In this document: positions 22,107-29,181 of the stretch, piece after piece
Position numbering within the stretch: position 1 is the stretch's first letter
Layout: every line of letters begins with the position of its first letter
From: a virus
Reading direction: 5' to 3' (one strand)
Virus record (IMG/VR): IMGVR_UViG_3300013233_000635
Span: 1-30,102 of that record
Length of the DNA: 30,102 nt
The notes under the pieces: model-generated
Database searches by the model: none
The model's input: only the letters and a program-made list of their open reading frames with translations
What the model was told of the DNA's origin: nothing
Position numbers and translations under genes: made by a program

Positions 22107-22381
22107 GCCTGCTCCCGGTAAATGTTGAAATACTTACAGCCTTTATCTGTCAACATTGCCTCGTCTCCGAAAACCTCTTTTTTAATCTCCACAAATCCAC
22201 ATGAAACGAGCATGGACAACACTGCGCGACACCTTTTTTCCGTCCAATGTCTGCCAGGCTCAATAAGAGGAGACCAAGAGACACCGATACTTGCCTCCCG
22301 CAGCCTTCCGCTAGCATTGTTTTGTGAAATCATGAGAGCAATCACCCGCCCAGCGTCATAATCAATCTGAATGGAACTCAT
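22103..22381 (-). CDS. Hypothetical winged-helix-like protein
   Basis: 92 residues. The segment HWTEKRCRAVLSMLVSCGFV, followed by EIKKEVFGDEAMLTDKGCKY, fits a winged-helix ending: recognition helix, then a beta wing and the common LTDKG-x-x-Y motif of MarR-like or phage HTH proteins. Function not known; a transcription or replication accessory role is possible. The start overlaps the previous stop as ATGA. Confidence 0.6.
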   Translation of the reverse strand: MSSIQIDYDAGRVIALMISQNNASGRLREASIGVSWSPLIEPGRHWTEKRCRAVLSMLVSCGFVEIKKEVFGDEAMLTDKGCKYFNIYREQA

Positions 22382-22629
22382 GCCGCATACCTCAATTCAT
22401 TGGCTTCCGCTGCTGCTTTTGCCTTGAGCATCGCAGCCAAATCCGCAGCAGCCCAGGCCGGATAAGCTCGAACCGCTGCCCGCTCGGTCGGGAATCGCTC
22501 GATATCCAGCACAGGGATATCTTTGCAGCATGGGCCACCAGCGATTACACCAGTGATATCAAGGTTCACCCAGTACGATTCGCCGCATGCCTTGCATTCC
22601 ACCATGTTCAAATCGATACCATCAGACAT
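22378..22629 (-). CDS. Small zinc-binding-like hypothetical protein
   Basis: 83 residues from ATG 22629, chosen because GGAGG lies five bases upstream. The Cys pairs CKACGESYW and GGPCCKDI look like a metal-binding knuckle, and the rest is an Ala-rich helix (AAVRAYPAWAAADLAAMLKA). It is the first gene past the candidate origin, so its promoter may lie in the AT-rich centre of the iteron region. Function unknown. Confidence 0.65.
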   Translation of the reverse strand: MSDGIDLNMVECKACGESYWVNLDITGVIAGGPCCKDIPVLDIERFPTERAAVRAYPAWAAADLAAMLKAKAAAEANELRYAA

Positions 22630-22650
22630 AAGAACCTCCATAAAAATCCA

Positions 22651-22901
22651 TTTGCTTCATTTGCTTCACCATTTGCTTCACCACTAATGTCTGAAAGACT
22701 TGCTATGAAAGGCTTTTGCTTCATTTGCTTCATTTGCCTGTTGTTTCTATATGATGCGAGGCTTGTATATATTGCGTCTGTATATAATGCGCTCACATGT
22801 AGCGCGGGAGTGAAGCAAATGGAGCAAATGAAGCAATCGCCTTGTGCAGCAAGGGTTTGCGCACATTGATGTGGAGCAAACGGTGAAGCAAATGGAGCAA
22901 A
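22651..22901. other. Iteron arrays in inverted orientation, candidate phage replication origin
   Basis: No gene is supported here. Nine-base units TTTGCTTCA stand at 22651, 22660, 22672, 22715 and 22724, with a partial at 22733. Reverse-oriented units TGAAGCAAA or TGGAGCAAA stand at 22811, 22820, 22829 (ending T), 22872, 22884 and 22893. Many are head-to-tail with exact 9-base steps. Between the arrays is an AT-rich core with the tandem pair TGTATATATTGCG (22764) and TGTATATAATGCG (22779), a plausible unwinding element. It lies directly behind the primase-helicase stop. In phage P4 the alpha primase-helicase binds iterons at its origin; the same logic is inferred here. Confidence 0.7.
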
Positions 22902-22912
22902 TAAAGGTATCA

Positions 22913-25300
22913 TCATGATTCAACAGCAGTGCGAAAACCGTTCACTTTTTTAACCAGCCATTCCTGCCAGCGCGCTTCATCGGGCTTTTGATCATCTTCG
23001 GGCAACACAACACAGACCACCTTGGCTTTGCCCGTGGCCTGCAGCACTGGCTTTTTAGCAACAATGAGATCGTCGCGCATATTGATGCGGGCTGAGAACT
23101 TGTTTTTGGCATAAGCGAAGCGTTCACCTTCAGTCCGTATCCAGCGCTCATAGAATCGATATAAATCAGCCAGGGCGCAGGCTGTGAGGCCGACATCAAG
23201 CTCATCACGCAACCAAGCCTCGATGAATCGATCAGGTGACTCCTTGGATATCTCAATCAGAGCCGTGCGGGCTCGCGTTTCGATGGGCGGTGTGCCGGGA
23301 TTGAAGTCACCGAGATCAACATTGAGCAGATGATCATGCAGCGCCTCGATGCCACCGTTGTTGATTTCAGCAAGCACGGCTTTGTAAAACTCTGGGTCGC
23401 GCTTTTTAGGTGTCCAGATGGCCATGAATCGGCGATCATCCGGATCAAGCACCACCGGCTGTGCCTCATTGGACAGAAACACAAGATTGAGATGGTTGCG
23501 TTCATCGTGTGAGGCCACGTTTTTCGGATTGATGTGAATCCAGTCATCAGTGATCAGCGCTTTGATCTTGTTCTTTTGATGAAAAAGCTCAGCCCGCGCC
23601 ATGACTTCATTAGCGATCAGGAACAATTTTCGGCTAGCCCATTCGTTGAATTTCTCTTCCAGTTCAGACTGGCCAACCACGCGGCCATATTCACCATAGA
23701 TACCCATGACGGCCTCGAAAAACATGTTTTTACCCACGCCCTGACCACCATGCACCACAACAGCGGTTTTCATTTTGGCACCCGGATGTTGAATCGGATA
23801 AGCCAGCCATCTGATCAGCCACTTATAAACATCGCGACTGTTCTTTTCTTCGCTGCACATATAGGCCAGCAGCTCCAAAAGCTTGTCGCATGAGCCTTTG
23901 TTATCGGGGGTGGTTGGCCAGCCACCCCACATATTGCACTCAATATTCGGATCGGATTCAGTCGGGTCAAATCCCACCGCATCGATATCGACAATTTTAA
24001 AATCAGGATGCCGTTTCATTTCATCCCAAGCACGGCCAGAAGTGATATCCAGCACACATGATTTTGGCACGATCTTGAACAGAGCGCGATCAAACATGGC
24101 ATCTTTAACGCCAAAAATAAGAGGGAATCGATCAACAGATTCATCAACACTAATAATCCGCAGCTTGTCTTTCCCCGCCCCCCCTTGTTGCGCGCCCCGC
24201 GCTGGAGGCGAAGATTTTCCAGCTTTGGGGAATTTATCAGCGATGGCGGCACGCAGCTGCGCTGCCACCACGCCCAGCGTCTCGTCACAATGCAAATCGT
24301 TGAAATCGGTGAGCTTGCGCCATTTGCCATCAACTTGGCGGGCGGTGAATTCAGGTTTGATCCATTCGGCATTGTCGATAGTCATGGCGGCTTTCATGGC
24401 CACGGTCACGCCGGTGTTGTGTTTGCCGGGCGCTTTGTCGCAATGCGAACATGATGGTTCAGCTACCAGCGTTTGCTTTTTGCAGTGCTGGCACCGGCAT
24501 AGATAATCATCATCGGCACCGATCAGCCAGCGCGCACGTGGGTATTGTTTTTCAAGATTGAGCAGCACGGGCAGAATATTGTTGGCCGAAAATACCACCG
24601 CGACAGGCAGGCCGCTGGCTTCAAACATGCTTGCGCCAGTCGCATAACCCTCGGTGAGCATGTTCACGCCGGTTGGATCAATGGCCCCGATCAGATGGAA
24701 ATGACCTTGCATGGCTAAGCCAGTTGGCCAGAAGCGCTTGTCACCATCCATTTTCTGAATGCGCTTTTTGTGCAGCTCATTATCGCGATCGAGAATGAAT
24801 TGCAGGCCGTGAATCTTGCCGTTCACATCTTGCATGGGCACAGCCAGCGCACCATCTTTGAAACGAATGCCGTGCGCCTGCACCTGTTTGCGGGTCAAGT
24901 ATCCGGATGAACCTTCAAGCTGCATGGAGCGCCAATATTGCACGGCCTTTTCTGCTGCCTTGGCCTGAGATCGTTTGAGTTCAGCAGCAAGCTTTTTCTT
25001 GTTGGCCGCGATGCGTTTGCGAATTTCGGCATTATCAGCTTTGCTGGCATTCGATGATTTGGGTACTTCGATTTTCTGCGCACCATTATCAGCACCATGC
25101 CAAACACCATATGAGCCGACAATAACAATATCGCCAGAATCGAAGGGCAGCTCATGCAGCCAGTACCAGCCTTTTCGGCCACGCTCACCATCAACACGGC
25201 AGCGGACTGGCTTGGATGTACCAATGGCAAAACCGGACAGATCCAGACCGGCCGCAGCCAGTTGGATTTCAACATCACTTAAATTGACGGCCATGCTCAT
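22913..25300 (-). CDS. Phage primase-helicase (Toprim, DUF5906-like ATPase)
   Basis: 795 residues. Residues 1-130 are an N-terminal region with a lysine-rich helix; a Toprim domain follows with Glu217 (TEGYATGAS) and Asp263-Asp265 (GADDD). A Cys cluster inside it, Cys268/270/273 and Cys284/287, suggests an inserted zinc ribbon. The superfamily-3-like helicase holds Walker A GGQGVGKN (518-525), Walker B KLFLIANE (558-565), a sensor Asn611 in FLSNEAQP and the DDRRF arginine motif, the DUF5906 pattern of D5/NrS-1-type phage enzymes. It primes and unwinds phage DNA, probably from the iterons at 22651-22901. It overlaps the gpZ-like gene as ATGA. Confidence 0.92.
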   Translation of the reverse strand: MSMAVNLSDVEIQLAAAGLDLSGFAIGTSKPVRCRVDGERGRKGWYWLHELPFDSGDIVIVGSYGVWHGADNGAQKIEVPKSSNASKADNAEIRKRIAANKKKLAAELKRSQAKAAEKAVQYWRSMQLEGSSGYLTRKQVQAHGIRFKDGALAVPMQDVNGKIHGLQFILDRDNELHKKRIQKMDGDKRFWPTGLAMQGHFHLIGAIDPTGVNMLTEGYATGASMFEASGLPVAVVFSANNILPVLLNLEKQYPRARWLIGADDDYLCRCQHCKKQTLVAEPSCSHCDKAPGKHNTGVTVAMKAAMTIDNAEWIKPEFTARQVDGKWRKLTDFNDLHCDETLGVVAAQLRAAIADKFPKAGKSSPPARGAQQGGAGKDKLRIISVDESVDRFPLIFGVKDAMFDRALFKIVPKSCVLDITSGRAWDEMKRHPDFKIVDIDAVGFDPTESDPNIECNMWGGWPTTPDNKGSCDKLLELLAYMCSEEKNSRDVYKWLIRWLAYPIQHPGAKMKTAVVVHGGQGVGKNMFFEAVMGIYGEYGRVVGQSELEEKFNEWASRKLFLIANEVMARAELFHQKNKIKALITDDWIHINPKNVASHDERNHLNLVFLSNEAQPVVLDPDDRRFMAIWTPKKRDPEFYKAVLAEINNGGIEALHDHLLNVDLGDFNPGTPPIETRARTALIEISKESPDRFIEAWLRDELDVGLTACALADLYRFYERWIRTEGERFAYAKNKFSARINMRDDLIVAKKPVLQATGKAKVVCVVLPEDDQKPDEARWQEWLVKKVNGFRTAVES

Positions 25301-25899
25301 GCGTTGAACCTCCGAAGCACATGCCGGGCGGCACGTTCAAATTCGATGGGGAACTCTTTCTGGATGCGTGCTACTACACGTTTATTGATGCGCTTCGTGT
25401 TGAACATGTTCGGCACATCAATGGTGCCAACGGCTTCGATCGGTGTGCGGGCTTTGCCTGATCGTTTAAAAATGGTGCGGCCTTTATTGCCAATGAATGC
25501 ACCCTTGATGGTTTTTGCGGGTCCGCGCTTTTTGATCTTGAAACGAAGCTGGTTCTGGGTGCCTGATTTCTTGCGGCGGCGACCTTCAGCCAGAGTCACC
25601 TTGGATTCTAGGAAACGAATCAGATTCATGGACCGACCACGACGAGAGCCACCCAGTGCGTCCAGTACAGCCACAAGATCGGCACCTTTCTTTGATGCAC
25701 GAAGAACCCGAAGGCGAGGGCGGATATCGGCTGCCTTGAGATTGAATTCAGCACGAATCGCGCGACCCATTTCGGTCTTACCTTTGGCCGCCGTTTTGTT
25801 CAGAGCCATATTCGTAGCTTTGTTTTTCAGACCATCACGCAACCCACCGAGAGCTCGGCTCACTTTCTTGATATCCATTTTCATACTCAGCTCAATCAC
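25297..25899 (-). CDS. Prophage minor tail protein Z family (gpZ-like)
   Basis: I prefer the GTG at 25899 (GGAGGGG nine bases upstream), giving 200 residues; an ATG at 25920 would add seven. Marks of the GPZ family: MALNKTAAKGKTEMGRAIRA, then a basic strand RPRLRVLRASKK, arginine-rich GSRRGRS and EGRRRKKSG, and RTPIEAVGTIDVPNMF before a C-terminal RIQKEFPIEFERAARHVLRR. gpZ joins tail to head in lambda. Here it is coded in the early region, upstream of the primase and far from the tail genes, which is unusual. The high Arg/Lys content could also fit DNA binding. Confidence 0.75.
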   Translation of the reverse strand: MIELSMKMDIKKVSRALGGLRDGLKNKATNMALNKTAAKGKTEMGRAIRAEFNLKAADIRPRLRVLRASKKGADLVAVLDALGGSRRGRSMNLIRFLESKVTLAEGRRRKKSGTQNQLRFKIKKRGPAKTIKGAFIGNKGRTIFKRSGKARTPIEAVGTIDVPNMFNTKRINKRVVARIQKEFPIEFERAARHVLRRFNA

Positions 25900-25928
25900 A
25901 GCCCAACCCCTCCAAAGCATCTCATAGT

Positions 25929-26294
25929 TCAGTATGTTTCAACCACATTCTCTAGCGCTGTTTCGCGCTCCTTTGGACCCGTAGTACGCATATCGCCAGA
26001 AGTACCTTTTTCTTGGATAAGCCAGATCATTGATGAACCTCGACCGAACCATTGTTCACAGCCGACTGAACAACTGACACGCGCGATCTTCCTGTATGGG
26101 GGACGGGGTTCATCATTGGGCAGCGCCTCGCCTATTGGAAATGAGAACGCGCCCGGCCTACTTAGATACTGGCATCCAGTCAGATGATCAGTGAACAGAT
26201 GCAGACCAGAACGTTCGCCAGACTGGGGGTTGTCAGTATTGTCATACGGAGAACAGGCCGAGAGAAGCAACGTCAATACAATCAGCCGCCTCAT
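25929..26294 (-). CDS. Small lipoprotein, unknown function
   Basis: 121 residues. The N-terminus MRRLIVLTLLLSACS is a short lipoprotein signal with the modified Cys at 14. The mature part has a strand pair LFTDHLTGCQYLSRPG similar to a small phage beta domain (DUF6440-like), and two further Cys (VSCSVGCEQW). It would sit in the envelope, facing the periplasm. A lipoprotein in the early region is a typical lysogenic conversion or exclusion gene, but no function is shown. It overlaps the previous small gene as ATGA. Confidence 0.65.
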   Translation of the reverse strand: MRRLIVLTLLLSACSPYDNTDNPQSGERSGLHLFTDHLTGCQYLSRPGAFSFPIGEALPNDEPRPPYRKIARVSCSVGCEQWFGRGSSMIWLIQEKGTSGDMRTTGPKERETALENVVETY

Positions 26295-26455
26295 AGTTCC
26301 ACCTTCAGCGACTTACTCACCAGCTTACGCATATCGAGCAGATGCCCCTGGGTAGCAGCCAATGAACCAGCCGAACCAGACCCCTCACTTGGTCTGATGC
26401 CACACTGCCAAAGTGAATCCATCAGCTCTTGCGCCATCTCAGGCTTAATAGTCAT
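26291..26455 (-). CDS. Small conserved-type phage protein (54 residues)
   Basis: Recovered from the gap: 54 residues starting MTIKPEMAQELMDSLWQCGI, with the central SEGSGSAGSLAATQGHLLDM and MRKLVSKSLKVEL end. The E-G-S-G-S-A-G-x-L-x-A-T-Q-x-H-L-x-D-M-R run has the look of a conserved phage early protein seen in other proteobacterial prophages (from memory). The stop overlaps the lipoprotein start as ATGA. No clear ribosome site. Function unknown. Confidence 0.65.
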   Translation of the reverse strand: MTIKPEMAQELMDSLWQCGIRPSEGSGSAGSLAATQGHLLDMRKLVSKSLKVEL

Positions 26456-26515
26456 CGAAACAGTGCAGACTTATATTATGACTGAATGGACTACTTTTTT
26501 CTGCGATAATACGCA

Positions 26516-27223
26516 TTACGCCATCACCTCATCTATGTTTTTACGGATCACTTCAAACTCGATCACCCACACCCAAGGATTATCATCCCAGTTGTTGTCG
26601 ATTGAATTCCAGAGGTCTTCAAAGCGTTTTGCGCGTGTGATTCCGCACTCATGATGATTGAGCCACTCGCCTTCAGAATAGATTCCACAGCCTTCAGCGA
26701 TAGCGCCATCTTCAGTAATATCCTGCACCCGTTCAACGCGAACATCAGTGATTTTCAGCGTTAGCCGTGAAGCCCAACGCGGCATGAAGATAGATGCAGT
26801 CCATCTTGTGCGGTCATCATACTCCGGTGCAGATTCAGGGAGCTCATAAGGAACGATGTGCGGCTCTGGTTCGGTTGCCCGGTAATGTGGAATAAGACAA
26901 TACTCGCCAGCATCAGGATCATCATGTTTTTGAATTGGTCTGCTATCAGTCGGAAGATCATGGGTGCCGTGATATTCATGGGTGTTTTCTAAAGCGAAGG
27001 TTTCACGCACCCAAAGCAGGTCGCCGATCTTGCCGTATGGACATTTGAAAGGTTCACCAAAATAAAACGTTCCGCTTGTGCGCCAATTAATCCCATCTTC
27101 TGTTGAAATATTAGAACTTGCTGAACACGGCTGCTTGCGCAATGCCCGCCGCGTCTGAGTTTTACAGCCATCAAGCAGAGCCCTAACCATTTCGGCATTG
27201 AATAAAACAGGACGTGCTTTCAT
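26516..27223 (-). CDS. ASCH/PUA-like phage protein
   Basis: 235 residues. Begins MKARPVLFNAEMVRALLDGC with KTQTRR, the hallmark start of a common phage family often annotated as a morphogenetic protein and related to ASCH/PUA-like nucleic acid-binding domains. It continues with GDLLWVRETFA, WASRLTLKITDVRVERVQDI and FEDLWNSI, all shared by that family. The ASCH fold is linked to RNA or modified-base binding; the phage role is not established. A coupled ATGA overlap links it to the next upstream gene. Confidence 0.78.
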   Translation of the reverse strand: MKARPVLFNAEMVRALLDGCKTQTRRALRKQPCSASSNISTEDGINWRTSGTFYFGEPFKCPYGKIGDLLWVRETFALENTHEYHGTHDLPTDSRPIQKHDDPDAGEYCLIPHYRATEPEPHIVPYELPESAPEYDDRTRWTASIFMPRWASRLTLKITDVRVERVQDITEDGAIAEGCGIYSEGEWLNHHECGITRAKRFEDLWNSIDNNWDDNPWVWVIEFEVIRKNIDEVMA

Positions 27224-27411
27224 TCCATCACCTCAACCACACAATCAACCAACTCATAGTGATCACTTGTAAATTCGGGATATTTGGCACGCAGATCCGC
27301 ATTGCATTCATCGCACACTTCTTGCGCACGAACCGGATCGACCACAACAGGCCCCAATAGTTTGCCCCGTGAATCAACAACCGCCTGAGCGGACTTGCAC
27401 ACATTTATCAC
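27220..27411 (-). CDS. Hypothetical small early protein
   Basis: 63 residues, no recognised domain. It includes a CDEC pair (residues 33-36) and two further Cys, and is otherwise acidic. It overlaps both neighbours by four bases (ATGA), the main evidence that it is real. Confidence 0.6.
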   Translation of the reverse strand: MINVCKSAQAVVDSRGKLLGPVVVDPVRAQEVCDECNADLRAKYPEFTSDHYELVDCVVEVME

Positions 27412-27605
27412 AGGCTACTCATCGGCTTGCAGGCAACGACCACCGTGCGCAGACGATGCCCAGCGCTTAATCCGTTGGATTTACTTACAGTGCCGAGATC
27501 GCCGCATTCAGCATGGATAACAACAGCAGCCACCGGCCAGCCAAAAAATAGCCGGACAGCGATCAACCCCAAAAACACAACCAGACCAAGACATACATAA
27601 TCCAT
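27408..27605 (-). CDS. Small single-TM protein
   Basis: 65 residues. One N-terminal membrane helix (VCLGLVVFLGLIAVRLFFGW, residues 4-23) followed by a short polar tail. The start overlaps the zinc-ribbon gene stop as TGATG and the stop overlaps the next gene as ATGA. Function unknown; small membrane proteins in early operons often act on host envelope functions. Confidence 0.58.
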   Translation of the reverse strand: MDYVCLGLVVFLGLIAVRLFFGWPVAAVVIHAECGDLGTVSKSNGLSAGHRLRTVVVACKPMSSL

Positions 27606-27781
27606 CAGCAGTCACCAAGCCCTGAACCATCGACCGCCAATTCATCGGCCAAGAATTGATCATATGGCTTAGATGAATACTTACGCTCGCATTCAGGACA
27701 TTGCTCATCATCATTCAGACCACCGCTTGAGACAGTCCAATATCGCCCGCAATCGATGCAGTCACCCGCCTTGATGTTCAT
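27605..27781 (-). CDS. Small zinc-ribbon protein
   Basis: 58 residues, recovered between two frames. MNIKAGDCIDCGRYWTVSSG carries a CIDC pair, and QCPECERKY a second CxxC pair 17 residues later, a classical four-Cys zinc ribbon. The rest is acidic. Both ends overlap their neighbours (ATGA and TGATG). A 68-residue frame on the same strand covers part of the interval (27508-27714) but has neither overlaps nor motifs. Likely a DNA- or protein-binding accessory factor. Confidence 0.75.
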   Translation of the reverse strand: MNIKAGDCIDCGRYWTVSSGGLNDDEQCPECERKYSSKPYDQFLADELAVDGSGLGDC

Positions 27782-28053
27782 GCGGTGATTGCCAATAGCT
27801 TCTGCTTTTCGATTTCCAACCGCTCAACCTTCAGCGCCGATGCAGCCTTCTCTTTCTCAATATGTTTGTTGAGTTTTTTAATCTTAGCGTCCCGAATATC
27901 CAAGTCAGAGGGCATATCAAACTCAGCTGATACATCCACCTTACAGATATGGATATATCCGGAATTATGGCCCGCCATATCCATATCAAATATCTGAGGC
28001 TTGGCCCTCGTGTATGGACTTAATTGCACAAACATTTCCTGTGTTATTATCAT
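27778..28053 (-). CDS. Hypothetical protein with C-terminal coiled coil
   Basis: 91 residues from ATG 28053, chosen for the GGGAGGGG just upstream. A mixed N-terminal half (FVQLSPYTRAKPQIFDMDMA, SGYIHICKVDVSAEFDMPSD) is followed by a charged coiled coil (KIKKLNKHIEKEKAASALKV and the following leucine heptads). No family recognised. Confidence 0.62.
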   Translation of the reverse strand: MIITQEMFVQLSPYTRAKPQIFDMDMAGHNSGYIHICKVDVSAEFDMPSDLDIRDAKIKKLNKHIEKEKAASALKVERLEIEKQKLLAITA

Positions 28054-28069
28054 TACCCCTCCCAATCGC

Positions 28070-28315
28070 TTACGCTTGTTTTCTATTGACTGATATGTGA
28101 AAACGGCGCGGATTAAGCAACGTCCGTGGCCTATCCAGCATCACCCGATTACACCAACCAGCCGGTAGCAACTGCCTGAAGGCATAGCGCGTACGCACCA
28201 GCCCATCCTTAAATCCAATCACCAACCGAACCATGCGGCGCTCTTTGGCATCACGGTCATGCAACACCAGGTCACCCAGATGCCATTCGCGACGATTAGC
28301 GGCATGCACTGTCAT
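28070..28315 (-). CDS. Hypothetical early protein
   Basis: 81 residues from ATG 28315, with GGAGG six bases upstream; the longer frame to 28435 is antiregister to the previous gene and is rejected. Basic, beta-rich (REWHLGDLVLHDRDAKERRM, VRLVIGFKDGLVRTRYAF), perhaps a small SH3-like or OB-like barrel binding nucleic acid. It overlaps the preceding gene end by 20 bases. Confidence 0.62.
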   Translation of the reverse strand: MTVHAANRREWHLGDLVLHDRDAKERRMVRLVIGFKDGLVRTRYAFRQLLPAGWCNRVMLDRPRTLLNPRRFHISVNRKQA

Positions 28316-28754
28316 CAGCGCCTCCAAACTCCAAATCATCAAGAGCTTTGGCCAACCGCGTGAGATACCTTTTGCCAGTAGATGCCGATGGTGAGATTGC
28401 CACACCCAGCCTGTTGGCCGTATAATTAAGGTCACTTGCTGTGTTATTCAGCAATGCTGCCAAGGCCTTCCAGCGCAAACGATGTGTTTTTCGATATGCC
28501 TTAAGGCGCAGGCGAGGATCTTCTTGCAGCGCTAAAGGGAGCGATAATCTTACAGGCATACCGACTTTTTTAACCTCGGCAAGCTCTCCTGTATAACCAT
28601 GACCACAGCGCGAACAGAGCGCCACAAGAGCGCCCTTCAAATAGCCTTCAAGGGCTCCGGGGCGCTCACATTGAAAACAACGAAGCGTATCGCCAGACAA
28701 GCAAATACCCGCCGGAGTAGGGGGTCTATGATCATTGTACATCGCTGCCTGCAT
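28296..28754 (-). CDS. Zinc-ribbon/HTH-like hypothetical protein
   Basis: 152 residues. Cys pairs LRCFQCERPG (residues 26 and 29) and ALCSRCGHG (47 and 50) make a zinc ribbon. The C-terminal half, ALAALLNNTASDLNYTANRL and KRYLTRLAKALDDLEFG, is helical with HTH character. Such a two-part layout fits a transcriptional or replication regulator. The start overlaps the previous gene stop as TAATG. No family name can be given. Confidence 0.62.
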   Translation of the reverse strand: MQAAMYNDHRPPTPAGICLSGDTLRCFQCERPGALEGYLKGALVALCSRCGHGYTGELAEVKKVGMPVRLSLPLALQEDPRLRLKAYRKTHRLRWKALAALLNNTASDLNYTANRLGVAISPSASTGKRYLTRLAKALDDLEFGGADDSACR

Positions 28755-28909
28755 TAGCGGACAGCCACCTTGCGTGTCGCCATACTAGGGATTGATACCG
28801 GCTCAAAGCCAACAGCCCTCGAGCATCGCGCACATGCCTTGGATGCCACAGAATGCTCCCAGTGATGATGTCCAAACAAACAAGAAACCCAGCCAAACAA
28901 TCGCTTCAT
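28754..28909 (-). CDS. Small Cys/His-rich protein (DUF1660-like)
   Basis: 51 residues recovered from the gap: MKRLFGWVSCLFGHHHWEHS, then SKACARCSRAVGFEP. A Cys-x-x-x-x-His-x-x-Trp start followed by a CxxC pair is the pattern of small phage DUF1660-type zinc-binding proteins. AGGTGG lies six bases before the ATG. Both ends overlap neighbours (ATGA, TAATG). Function unknown. Confidence 0.68.
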   Translation of the reverse strand: MKRLFGWVSCLFGHHHWEHSVASKACARCSRAVGFEPVSIPSMATRKVAVR

Positions 28910-29181
28910 GATACCACCTCACCTTTAATGAATTGACGCACAGCCTGTGCATCCCAAAATGTATTGAATCCAATTTTTCGAGGCTGCGGGGCAATGCCTT
29001 GCTTCACCCAATCAAGCCAAGTCGCCTTGCTCACCCGGATGTACATCAGCACATCCTTCACCTTCATCATCCCCTCTTCGGGAAAAGGCATCAGCGCGGC
29101 CTTGTTGTCACCAATGGACACATCCTGAATCAGCAGCGTGTGCGTAACCTTTGACCTAGTGACGGCTTGCGTTGCAGGCAT
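28906..29181 (-). CDS. AlpA/excisionase-like DNA-binding protein
   Basis: 91 residues from ATG 29181, which overlaps the previous stop as TGATG. Residues 38-85 (MMKVKDVLMYIRVSKATWLD, WVKQGIAPQPRKIG, FWDAQAVRQFI) form the winged MerR-type helix-turn-helix of AlpA-like phage proteins. These act as excisionase or as regulators of integrase genes; P4-type integrases commonly pair with such a protein. The 37 residues before it are unusual, and a start at codon 38 or 39 would give a normal-sized AlpA. No other Xis candidate was found. Confidence 0.75.
   Translation of the reverse strand: MPATQAVTRSKVTHTLLIQDVSIGDNKAALMPFPEEGMMKVKDVLMYIRVSKATWLDWVKQGIAPQPRKIGFNTFWDAQAVRQFIKGEVVS

Noticed and set aside
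22687-22869. 60-residue plus-strand frame in the iteron region
   Set aside because: No ribosome site; composed of repeat translation; opposite to the operon direction.
22651-22901. CRISPR array
   Set aside because: Units are only nine bases, largely contiguous, and change orientation halfway; no repeat-spacer regularity.
22608-22916. 102-residue frame across the iteron region
   Set aside because: Its sequence mostly translates the 9-base repeats (runs of MKQ and GEANEAN), it overlaps the real start of the downstream gene and has no ribosome site. The repeats explain it better.
23883-24506. 207-residue plus-strand frame opposite the primase gene
   Set aside because: It is antisense to the Toprim and linker region of a clearly real gene and has no recognisable motif.
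25304-25927. 207-residue plus-strand frame opposite the gpZ-like gene
   Set aside because: It mirrors the Arg/Lys-rich codons of the real gene; wrong direction for the operon and no domain.
27508-27714. 68-residue minus-strand frame
   Set aside because: The overlapping 58-residue zinc-ribbon frame at 27605-27781 has motifs and end overlaps with both neighbours.
28803-28994. 63-residue minus-strand frame
   Set aside because: It conflicts with the 51-residue DUF1660-like gene at 28754-28909, which has AGGTGG and coupled ends.
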